Made by a program: the position numbers and the translations under genes | Part shown: piece after piece, positions 36,701 to 49,200 of the stretch | How positions within the stretch are numbered: the first letter of the stretch is position 1 | Layout: every line of letters starts with the position of its first letter | From: Chrysomallon squamiferum | Lineage: Eukaryota > Mollusca > Gastropoda > Neomphalida > Peltospiridae | Assembly: GCA_012295275.1 (NCBI GenBank) | Contig: CM022665.1 | Coordinates: 37,947,933 to 38,011,932 of the forward strand | Length of the DNA stretch: 64,000 nucleotides | Direction of reading: 5' to 3' | The notes under the pieces: generated by a model | Database searches by the model: none | What the model saw: the letters and a program-made list of their open reading frames with translations, nothing else | Told to the model about the DNA's origin: nothing

Positions 36701-39700
36701 TTTCTGGATGTAGTCAATCGTCAGTTAAGGGACTTCCTTCCAGATGGATGCTATCATGCAGTCCAAGACCCTGAACAGCATGCCAAACCCCAGCATTCCA
36801 AGCTGACAAATATTGTTGGAGAACAATGTTTTGGAGACTTGGACTTCAATATGTTTAAGAGACGGAATGCATCTGCACATTATCATACCAGCATTAACAT
36901 GCTAAAAAAAAAGAGTATGTCAAACTTGTTCTCCAAACTCACAGAAGAGCTAGAAACAGCAGCATTGTCTTTGGCAACTTTACAAGCTAAAAAAACTGCG
37001 AAGAAAACATATTGCTAATGAAGTGAATGCCATAGCAGTAAGACAAGAAGCTCTGACTGATAACTGTGTAAGGAAGGCTGCAGTTGAAGAAAGACAAAGC
37101 GGAAAAAAGAAAATATCATCAAGAAATTGTGGCCCCACAGAGGACCATGCAAAACAGCAAGAGATATTGACCCCTTTTGAGAGGCTATGCAAAGGTAACA
37201 GACCAACTTTGGCTTTCAAAGCTGAAGTCCAGTACCAGAAGCTGACTTTGAGGGTGAAATCACCAGTTCTGAAAGTAATTCAGAAGCTGCCTCAGCTTGT
37301 GACCAGCCTCAAGCAGTTTCTTGGTGGTGAGGATGAACAAAATATGCAGGAGCTAGACACAGGTATACAAAAAAGGAAGAACATAAAAGAAAACGTCATC
37401 AAATGTCATCTGACAACAGCAGTAGCAATGCTTCTAACATTGTGGAAGACATTGCTGATTATAGTTTCTCCTACCAGAATGGTTGACATGGCATGTGCTT
37501 AGTCGTTGGCTATGAAGACAATTTCTACATAGGAGAAATTCAGACCATTCTACATGACAAGAGTGCAACAGTCAATTTTATGGAAAGGTGTTGCTTCAAG
37601 GATGATGCATACATTTGGCCACAGATAGAAGACAGGGCAGTGTAGAATCCAGATTTGTCATCCTGTCCGACTTTACAATGACGTGAACAATTGGACTTAT
37701 CTGGACCATTCTATTCATGCAAGGTTCAGTGAATACAAGCAATTGTATTTCCTGTGAGAAAAGGCTTTCTTAGCTTGCAGAAGGCGTAGAAATGCTTTAT
37801 GTATCACAGAAGTGAAATAATAATTTTTATTCAAACTGCTGGTTGGGTGAAGTCAGAAGTCACTTTTTATTGGGGAGGTGACTAAAAATATTTATAGTAC
37901 AAATGTTATACTCAAATATATTATTTGAAAGATCTTTAAAAACTGTTCACAATACTGGTTGCATTGAAGTTACAGTGTCAGTTTGCAATTTTAATGATTC
38001 TGCATGTCATTTTGAAGATTTTGGCATGTTCAGCATGTTATTGTGAACACACATACAAACATACAGGTCTGAAAAAAATTGAGTTCATTTAGCAAGTTGG
38101 TTCCATCACTCTTCTTGTTGATTTTCATTCTTTTGTGTCAATTACATTTCAAACTACAGTTGGAAAAAGTAGCCCTTTCTGCTAATTGGCCAAAATAGGG
38201 CTGAAAACCAACCAAATACATGTCGTACCAATTTGCATATATCTTTTGAACCACTGGAGATAGAGTCATAATTTTGTGTGTGTTTTGTTTCTTTTTGCTG
38301 CAGCTTTCATTATGTGCATATTATATGAAATTAAAGTCAGAAAAAAATTGTCTGCTGGTACCTACTATAAAAACAATCTGTAAAATATTCATTGGTAAAA
38401 AACAAGTATTATTTTAGAATCTTTTCATTCTTAATTGTAATTTTTATATAGTAAATAGTTATTGGTAAAGTCATATTATTACATATTTTTGCAAGTTTGC
38501 TGTCTTTCATTCCAAAATAATGTTTCAGTATGACATATTTCAACACATTTCAATTATATTAAACTGAATATAAGTATATTCTGGTTTAAATTTGGTCTAA
38601 ATTATGTTTGCTTACTGATACGCATTTGCCTTTTATTGTGTTTCAGTATTTTTTGATTAAAAAGTCAACGTTCTCTTACTTCTGTTTTTTTTTTCAGTAT
38701 GGTGACACGTCAGTCCTTGTTACCGCAGTCAGTCGATCAAGAGTGTCACCAAGTCCCTTCCTGCCACTTACAGTACGTATTATATTGATTAAATACATCT
38801 TTTTAAACACTTACAGTATGTATTATATTGATTAAATACATCTTTTTAACATATCTACTGATTACCTTTAATAATTTATTTATAAACTTAATTTTTCATT
38901 TATTTTTTTATTCAGTTATTAAATAAATATTAACAATATAACAATTATTTCTGTAAAAAAAATTCTGAATTTATTTTAAAATGTTTTGATTGTATATAAA
39001 ATTTGTTTTTTTTTGCAGGTTGATTATCGACAGAAGGCTGCAGCTGGAGGTCGAATTCCCACAAATTATCTCCGACGTGAACTTGGTCCATCTGAGAAAG
39101 AGATTCTTACAAGCAGACTTATTGGTACTTCTTTTCTTCTTGTGTCTTTTTTTTTTTTTTTTTAATTTATCTATCTATTGGTGTGTGTGTTTTTTATATT
39201 ATTGTTGTTAATGATTATATAAAAAAAAATTGATGATTAAAGATGGCTTGAATTTTGAAGTATTGTTTATATCATCTTGATAATTAACATAATTTGTTTA
39301 GATTTTTCTCCCAGTTGTTAATTAACATAATTTGTTTAGATTTTTCTCCCAGTTGATCATTAAATAATAAAGTCCTATTATCAAATAACCTTAGACACTC
39401 ATAACTGTTCAGTAATATTTCTCAGATCTCTGATAGGATTTTTGTGTGACATTTATATCAATCGACAAAGTAAGACTAATTGAAATGGTCTGTTAAATGG
39501 TTTTAATTTTTCCAGTTTTTAATTAAATAGGGTTATTTTTTAGTCATTTATTTTTTTTTTTTTTTTTTTTTACAGATAGGTCATTAAGACCGTTGTTTCC
39601 ATCTGGTTATTTGTATGAAACTCAGGTAAGATATTTTAAAAACATTTAAATCAATTTTCTTACTTTTTTTAAATGTTTGCTAGATTGTTAAGAGTGAGCT

Positions 39701-40181
39701 TTTAGCTCATTGGCAATTCTCTATTTTGTGAATTTGCCATCAGAAATAAAATAAAATTATTTCTTGTTCTCATTTTTCAGTTGATGTGTAACTTGTTAGC
39801 TGTGGATGGTGTCAATGATCCAGATATCCTCAGCATAAATGCAGGTTTATATTTTATTTTATTTCCTTAAATAGAATTTTAAAGTCTGTTTTATATATAT
39901 ATATATATTTTTTTAAATACTTAAAGACTTATATTAAAAGGCCATTAATAAAAATGTTGTTTTCTTTTCTTAGCATCAGCAGCTCTTGCAGTTTCTGATA
40001 TTCCTTGGAATGGACCTGTAGGTAAGTTAAAATTGCATTTATTCTAAATGACAAAATGCCTGAAGTGTAGGCCTACATGTATATTACCTGAAATTAAAAT
40101 ACAGTTTCTAGTAACTTTCATTGTAATCATTATTTTATTGTTGCGTATTTGTGTGTTTGTACTTTTATATATGTATGTTTG

Positions 40182-40248
<67 letters not shown>

Positions 40249-43200
40249 ATATATGTATGTGTGTGTGTTAACAAAAATACTTATCTTCATTTTAAAACAA
40301 ATTGTTGTTTCAAAATAAAATACTATTTATACATGGGAAGAATTCAGCAGATGCATTTAAAAAGAAAAGAAAAAAGGTTAATAAATTGTCTTCAATGTTG
40401 AAATAATATATATTTTTATTTTTCATATCTCAGGAGCTGTGAGAGTTGGAATTGTTGATAAGGATGTGATCATTAATCCAACCCGCAAACAAATGTCAAA
40501 CAGTGATCTGAACCTCATTGTTACAGCCACTGACAAAAACAAAATAGGTATGTGTGAAGTTTGTTTCCAGCTTGATTAAAAACATATACACCTGGTTAAT
40601 AAAGACCCTTAAATGTTTAATTGTCACATGTCCTGTAGTGATGTTAAACTCCATGATATCTCACTAATCAAGACACTTGTGTCCTTTCCAAGAATCTGTG
40701 GACCCATTCTAACTTTGTAGGTTCACGTAAAAGGTCTAGATATATATTCAGTATACCCTCACCTGTTCGCGGTTCCCCATTTGCAGCCCTTATTCATGCT
40801 GGTGTACCAGGCTAGCGTCATAACGCCATAAAACAAATGCTCAGTAAACCGGGTTTTTGTAGGTCATAGAGACTTTTCGAGGGGTATGTCTGTATTTACT
40901 CTCTCGAGCAGTTTTTATCGATTGACGTCTTAATCGAACAATGGCTGGGCTGCTATTGGCTGACTGCATATTATTACTGAATTATATTATTATTACCTGA
41001 ACTGTGCGTACTGTATTTATCTGTTTTTGCCTTTAAATTTGTTCCATAAAACATATGTTGTAGAAAAATAAAATTGGGTAACATAAATTATGATTAAAAT
41101 ATTGTTTCAGTACAAAATTAAAATGTGTTTACATTATCATTACTACATTAGTGAAATACATAACTGCATTTTAATATTACTACATTATTACTGTAAATGA
41201 GGAAAGTGTCTTTAAAAAAGCATTTAACCGTATTAATGGAAAACTGAAATAGATTCCGTAACCCCGCTAATAGCGAAATACTGTATGTCTGTTTCTAAGT
41301 TACTGGTGTATGTTACTAGCAAGCCCAATAAAAAGTGTTTTAAAATAAAATTAAGAATTATGCTTGGTGACTTTTATTTTAATGTAAAAGTAAATGCTTT
41401 TAATGGACTGAATTGATCCTTAAAAAGTTGCAGCACCCATATTTTATGACATGATTTTTTTTTTTTTTTTACATTTCTGGGATATCTGTGGACATGTTCA
41501 ATATTGTTATTACTGTTAAAATCAGTAATCTGCAGTTAATAAAACAATCATTTAATAATGTACCAAAATACTTTAGGCTAATTATTCATAACATCTATGG
41601 TATAGAAATACAAAATGAAAGTGCTGGATATCTTAAATCTGAAAATTCATTCTATTAAGTATCTAAAAATTTATATGGTTTACAAACACATTATATAATT
41701 AATAACATTCAAACTTAATCTGTTGGTCACAGAATATGACCAATTTAATTTACATTACACCAGATGATAATTTGGTTAGTTATTTTCAGTTATGCTGGAA
41801 GCTAGTGCAGAAAACATTTTACAGCAAGACTTTATGAAGGCCATCAATCAAGGCGTTAAGGAGAGTCAGACTTTGGTGCGTAAAATACAGGATCTACAGA
41901 AGAAACATGGTTTGCCAAAACGAGAATATGAGCCGGTTGGAGTTGCCACACAAGAACTACTTGATGCTGTCCGACTGTAAGTCTTTTTGTGTGTGTTTGT
42001 ATGTATGTGTAAAAAATTAAGTAAAGTTCTCTAAGAATAATATAAAGACATCTGTTGTTATGTATTTAATTCTTGTGAAATGACATACCTTTCTCAGAAA
42101 ACATGTACATATAATAGAGTTAAACTTGGATAACTCAAATGTTGAGTTCTTGAGAATCTTCATCTACTGAACTGAAAGTCTGATACTGGCTGAACTCCTA
42201 TATCAGTTAGTAATAATGACCTCTGAATAATCAAATGTCAATATGTCGGAAACCTGTATTTACTTGAAGTCATTCGTGGTCCTAGACTACTTATTTAATA
42301 CAAATTAGCCCTCAACAACACAAAATACTGGAATTGTTAAACTGTTGTTTCCCTTGGTAAATATATAACAATGTGTTCATATTTGTGTTAGATTCATTTG
42401 AATTGTGACTTTTATTTATTTTGTTATTTACCAAATACACAAGAGTGTGTTTCTTGCAGTATGAAATGTATATTATTTGTACATTGGAACTATTTTACTG
42501 ACCCCCTCATCCAGCTTGACTTATTGAAGTTTGACTCTATACACACACAGGCGCATACGTGCGTGCACACCTTTAAAACAGAAAGCAAATAATCATAATC
42601 ATTTTAACTAAAATTGAAATTCATGTGAAATTTAGTGTTTTTCTTATATTTTTTAATTTTCAGATTGGCTGAGACAAGGTTAAAAGATATATTTTATGAT
42701 GATTCTCATGATAAGGTAAATAAATGTTAAATATTTTTCTTTCTTTAGTACACATATTATGATCATGTGACTTTACTTATTAATACAGAAATAATTTTTT
42801 TTTAAAAACAACTTTATATCTTTTGGAAATTATTCATTGAAGTTTCATATAAATTATTACAATAAAATAATATATTTTTGTGTGTGTTATTTATCAGATT
42901 TCACGTGATACTGCAGTAACTGAAGTCAGAACTGATGTTATAGCAAAGTTAAATGGTAACACATTACTTTTATCTTCCTAATACAAGTTGAGCATCCATT
43001 ATCCACAGTGCTTTGAAATACGAAAAATTTCTGAAGCAGTAGAAGTAGTATGACATCTTACTGTTATAGGATTGTTTTGTATACACAAACTTTATTTTGT
43101 GAACAAAATTATTGACAATAATATTAAAAAGATCCTGCAGACTGTTTGCATAAGTTGAATATGAAATACAAATGGAATTCTTATTTTGGCTTAGATCCTT

Positions 43201-46200
43201 TTCTCAGGTTACCTTATATTCCAAAATCTGAAATATTTCTGGTCCCAACCATTTCAAATAAAGGATTCTCAACCTTAGAATTTTTTCAAACTGTTCATTA
43301 TTTTATTTTTATTTTTTATTTTTTTTTTTTTTTTTTTTGCCACGCATTATTAGTAAAATACTGCATCCAAACTCAATTTATCATATTTATTTATTTTTTT
43401 TTTTTTTTTTTTTTTGTTTGGTAATTAACTGTATTATTCTTTTTAATTAAAACTTTATTATTATTATTATTTTTTTTAAATTATTATTACAATAGTTTTT
43501 GTTATTGTTTGCTTTCAGAGAATTACCCTGACAAAGATCCTCAAGTGATTAGTGAAGCTTTTAATGTAGTTACCAAGGAAATTTTTAGAAATCTTATTTT
43601 GGATGAGGATAGAAGGTATGTGTTTTATTTTTTAGTTTCTTTTTAACTGAAGAAATCTTCTTCTGTGTTTTTTTTTTCTTTTTCTTCTTCTTCTGTTTTA
43701 TGTTTCAAAAATAGTAAAGATACATTTTTAGTATTTTCCAATCATTAGTAATTTTAATATTAAAACATTCCAAAACTTCATTATAGTGTGTATTTTTTTA
43801 AATATATATTGTTTTGGTTTTTAATACTCTTTCTTTTAATTTTTTGTGACATTCAGTAACAGAATAACATTTTAAGATCACTAATAAATTTGTTTGTAGT
43901 CTTGTTTTACATGAATGTTTTGATATACATTTTCAGGTGTGATGGTCGAGGTTTACATGAGTTAAGAAACATCTCCTGTAGTGTAGATCTCTACAAACCA
44001 CTTCATGGTTCAGCTCTGTTCCAGCGAGGACAAACACAGGTACTGTTCCTAACTGGGATTCATAATTTAAATTAGGTTACTGTTCATTAGTCATGTCAGT
44101 TGCCGATGTCTGATATGTAGCACATATAAACAGCTTATAAATAAAAACTGTTTTCTTTTGTAGGTTTTGTGTACGGTAACATTTGACAGTATTGAGTCTG
44201 CTATGAAACTGGACCCCATGTCTGTTTTAACAGGGTAGATACATTTCACACTTTTATTATTAACATTTTTGTATATTTTTTTTTTTTTTAAATAAAATAT
44301 TAATAATAATTAAGTTTATAATTCGGTATAAATTAAAAAGTTTTTAACAAGTCTTGAAAAATAATTACATTATATGTTAACTATTGTTGGAACAAAGCTG
44401 AGTTTTAACTTGTGGTAACAGTATAGTTTGTGAAACAAAATTACTGAGGGCAACTAATCCTGAGGTTGATGACACTATGCTACTTAAAAACAGTATGAGC
44501 TGAATACTGCTACATATTTTCATTCAAATTTTAATGGGGAAATTAAACAGAATATTTTATGCATGAATGTGTTGTTATTGTTGACCTTTGCTGTTATGTG
44601 GTACTCAAAATCATCAAACAGTTCAATCTCAGATAGTGCCAAATTATTTGAGAATCTCTATACATTATTTAACTAACAGAGGGTTGGGAAATAGATTAAG
44701 ATGTAGCAAATCAGTATTCATCAAACTCTGTTTTAATTATTTTATTATTTTTCTTTTCCAGATCTATGAAAGAAAAGAATTTCATGCTGCATTATGAGGT
44801 GAATAATTTCTTAAAAAATTTAATTTTTTTAAAAAGAAGCTTTTTCCAGTTATTTTATAAAAATAAATAAATAAATAATTTTAAATTATATAATACTATT
44901 CCATGGCAAATAAAATATTTGTTTTTTCAGTCTCAAGAAAATGTTTAAAGAAAATATTATTGAAAGATAAGGAATTGATTTGTCAGACATTGTATACACA
45001 AAAGAAATTAGCTTACAGTGGATGGATTTTTTTTCTTGTGCATAGAGTTTAATTAAAAAAGAAACAAATTAGAATTTTTATGTAATTTATTTCAGTTTCC
45101 ACCTTATGCAACAAATGAAACAGGAAGACCTGGTGCCACAAACAGAAGAGAACTTGGTCATGGTATGAAAATGTGTAATTTATTAATAATCTTCTTTTTT
45201 TTTTTCATTATTATCTTTGCAAAAGTTTATTGATTTATCATGTATAAGAACTAAAATTAAAAGATTTAAGTTTCATTTCTGTTGTATGTGTTTTATATTA
45301 CATGATTATATACTGAAATGAAAATTTTAATGGATTTTTAAATGCTATCAAATTTATTTCAGGAATTCTTGCTGAGAAAGGTCTACGACCAATTATTCCA
45401 AGCAGTTTCCCTTTTACAATACGACTAACTTCTGAAGTTCTGGAGTCAAATGGTAAAAATATATATATATAAAATAGATATATATATAAATAGATAAATA
45501 AATATAAATAAAATATAAATACCTGTGTATATATTTCTGTTCATCGATAAAGTAAAATCTTTTTTTAAAGTTTTAATTTGTTTATTACATAATAAACAGT
45601 TTATTAAAAAATTTACTTTATTACTGGATGTATTTTTAGGGTCATCCTCCATGGCATCTGTGTGTGCTGGCAGCCTTGCCCTGATGGATGCTGGCGTCCC
45701 AGTGAGTGAAGCTGCTGCAGGTGTTGCTATTGGACTGGTGTCTCGACCACAACAAGATGATCCATCAGACATACAGTACAAACTGATGACAGATATATTG
45801 GTAATAATAACGTATTACGTTGTTTTTTATATTTTAAGAAACAATACACACACACACACAAAGGAAAATAGTACATTTAGTTGACATAGAAAGCAAATGA
45901 ATGTTTTATATTTTAAGAGAGTAAAACCTTTGACTAGATTATTTAATACATTTAAGCAGCTGGTTCAAGTTTTATTATTACTTAATGTAACAAATTAATG
46001 TTCAAGAGGTCTTATTATTTTTGTGTTCCAGCCTTAATGTAAAAAATAAATAAATAAAATAATTAGTAATGTAACCTGTTTTTCTGTATATTTTCTATTA
46101 TGGGACTTAAAATACTTTATAAGTAATGTGAATGAGTGAACATTATCCTACAAATGTGTTTTATTATTTTCTTTGTATAACAGGGAATAGAAGATTACAT

Positions 46201-49200
46201 GGGAGACATGGATTTTAAACTGGCTGGAACAAAGAAAGGAATCACAGCTTTACAGGTAGGATTGGAAAAATAATTTTTGCATCACCACTGAGAATGATTC
46301 TTAACTTTTTTCAAATTTTGCATCACCCAGGCTGGTAGGGGTCTGAAATAATGAGTTTCAGATTCAGTTTCAAAATTTTTATTGCAAATTTTGTGAACTA
46401 GTATTTATTTATATACAAACATCAAAAAACAAATTATCCTGAAATCCGTTAATACCTGCTATAAAAAAAAAACATATCCTGAATGCATTGTTTTTAAATT
46501 GATAAAATATATGTAATAGTTTTAGATATACACTTAAATTTGTCATGAATGCACAATTACAATACATATACAGTCATTTTTCTTTGCAATATCGATCTAT
46601 CAATCTTTTTTTTTTTCTTTTTTTTTTCAGTACATTCAGGGCATTCTTCAAAAATGAGTGACTTGAATTGTAACGTTGAATGTCAATTTAAATGTAATGA
46701 TTTTTCTCATAAAATATGGTATTGCTAGTTTGTAGTTTCATTATATTTTAAAATATTTTTGATTTCAGGCTGACATTAAATTAGATGGTCTGCCACAGAG
46801 AGTGATAATGGAAGCAGTGAAACAAGCCTCAGGTATTGCTAATTAATATCACACACATTGCATTTCTTTTACCGAGTCAAGATATACTTGTAATATTAAA
46901 AGTGATAGATGTTATGTTCAGGCTTGGTTATTACTGAACGATAGCATAATATTATGGTTATTTTTTTTTTTTTTTTTTTTTATACAGATGCTAAGAATGA
47001 GATACTGAAAATAATGGGTGAAGTGATAATGCATCCAAGAGATCAGATGAAAGAAAATGGACCTGTTTCAGGTGACAGATAATTTTCTGTTTTAGTTGTG
47101 TTATAATTTTGTTGGACATGAGTCATTAGCTCATTGTTAAGTTGTAATTTAAGTTGAGACTTATAGAAATTCTAAGAGAAGATAATTCTAAAGGGATAAA
47201 TAAGTAATCATGGATTACCTCTCTTTCTGTTCTTTTATCAAACAAACATTTGTAATGTTATTGAGATGTTAAGACAAGATAACAGTAAGAGAATGACTAA
47301 GTAATTATACTGTATCTTTCTTTTTCCAAATATTGAAAATATTTTGAAAATAACACGAGTTCTGCATTCTTTACTTTTCCGAGTTATTACTTTTCTTTGT
47401 TACTTTGTTTACTGCATTGTTCAGAAGTGCAATTTTAATTCTCTTACAAAATATATATATATTTTTTTAATTTATCATTTAATCAGATTTTTTAATTTAG
47501 CATTTAAAAAACTTTTTTTAATTTAAATTTTCAGAAAATATCGAAATCCCACCAGCAAAACGGTCTCGTTTTGTTGGAGTTGGTGGATACAATTTGAGAA
47601 AGATCACCAGTGAAACAGGTAAATTATTGTGTCATCAATGAGTAGACAACTCTTTCTGATTAGCAGTAATGAATGTTTTAATCAGAACCTCCCCATAAAT
47701 TAGAAAATATACAAAATATTTGTTTACCAGTTGTATGATATTGGCTGCAGTGGGTGTTGTTTAATTTATTGTTTATGTCATTATTTATTATTATTAAATC
47801 TTGGGAGAAAATAAAGTTAGTATCAATATACAAAGTTACTTATAGTTTTGTTTGTTTTAAGTTAGTTCTGTGTAATGGATATAGTGCAAAAATATTGCTT
47901 ATTTTTATTATTTTTATTTTATTTTATTTTATTTATTATACATTAGGTGTAACTGTGACACCAGTTGATGAAAGCAGTTTCCAGATCTTTGCTCCAAATC
48001 AGCAAGCGATGGATGAAGCTAAAGAAATGATTGAAGAGATTCTTACCACTGAAGTAAGCTTTATTTTCACTTCTTATTACAACTTGTCCTAGAGGTCCCA
48101 GGATCAATACTTGTCAAATATCCATTGAGCTATCAGTGATAGTGGTGTACATTTAAAAATTCCTGCATATATTTTTTTTTTTTTTTTTTTTTTTTTAAAT
48201 TCATATACTGGAATTGCAATGGTTATTTTGAAAATCTTTATTTGATTATCTATATTATTTGTTAATTCATTCACATTTTGTGATAATCTAAAATTTGCAT
48301 GACTTCCAACAGTTTATAATTACATTGCATGTGAAGATAGGGGAGGTATTGTAAAGTGTGTCTGGTGGTTTCAATAAAATGGTACAAATTATAAGTAAAT
48401 TTATTAATAATTTTGGAAATGATTTTTTTTTTGTTTGTGTAACTGGTGACTAATAATAAAGTATGACAACAAAATTTCAAATCCTGTAGATATATAGAGG
48501 CTGAATGATTTGTTGTTTTTTGGGAGGTTTTTTCCATGTGACATGATTTTGAAATGAGAAGCAAATCCAGATAGAGAGATTAATAGTTTCAGTGAAATTA
48601 AACTTGCATAAAAATTCTTTTTGTGTAATACTGGCCAAAGATGGCTTGATTTCAACATTTTAAAGTATATTATATCCTTAACTGTTTTTGTTAATGAATT
48701 TCTTTTTCTTTCTTTTTTTTTTTGTTTCCCAGAGAGAACCTGAACTAGAATTTGGTGCCATATATACAGGAAAAATTGTGGAAATTCGGTAAATATTCCA
48801 TGAAATTATTAAAAGATTTGATAGTTATTTCTTAATGGTAAATATTCTCACTGATTTTGCAGATACACTGATACACATTTTAAATACACAGGAATGCAGA
48901 CATAACCTTTTTTTTTTTTTTTTTTTTTTTTTTAAACAGTTTTTTCAACATTTTTAAAAAGCCAAAGATGGAGGGAAAAATTACTAAAACAAATATACTT
49001 CTATTTATTCTTTCCAGATAAAATATCATTATAGAAATACACTGGTCCTGAAAAACAAAACATGAAATGTCCTTAATGCAAACAGACATTCCCTTTTTAT
49101 TATTAATCAGATGTAGCTTATGGATACCATTAATTCAAATGTCTCTTGCATTTTCTCTTTCTGATTGTTTTTCCAGTGATATTGGGGTTATGGTTGAACT

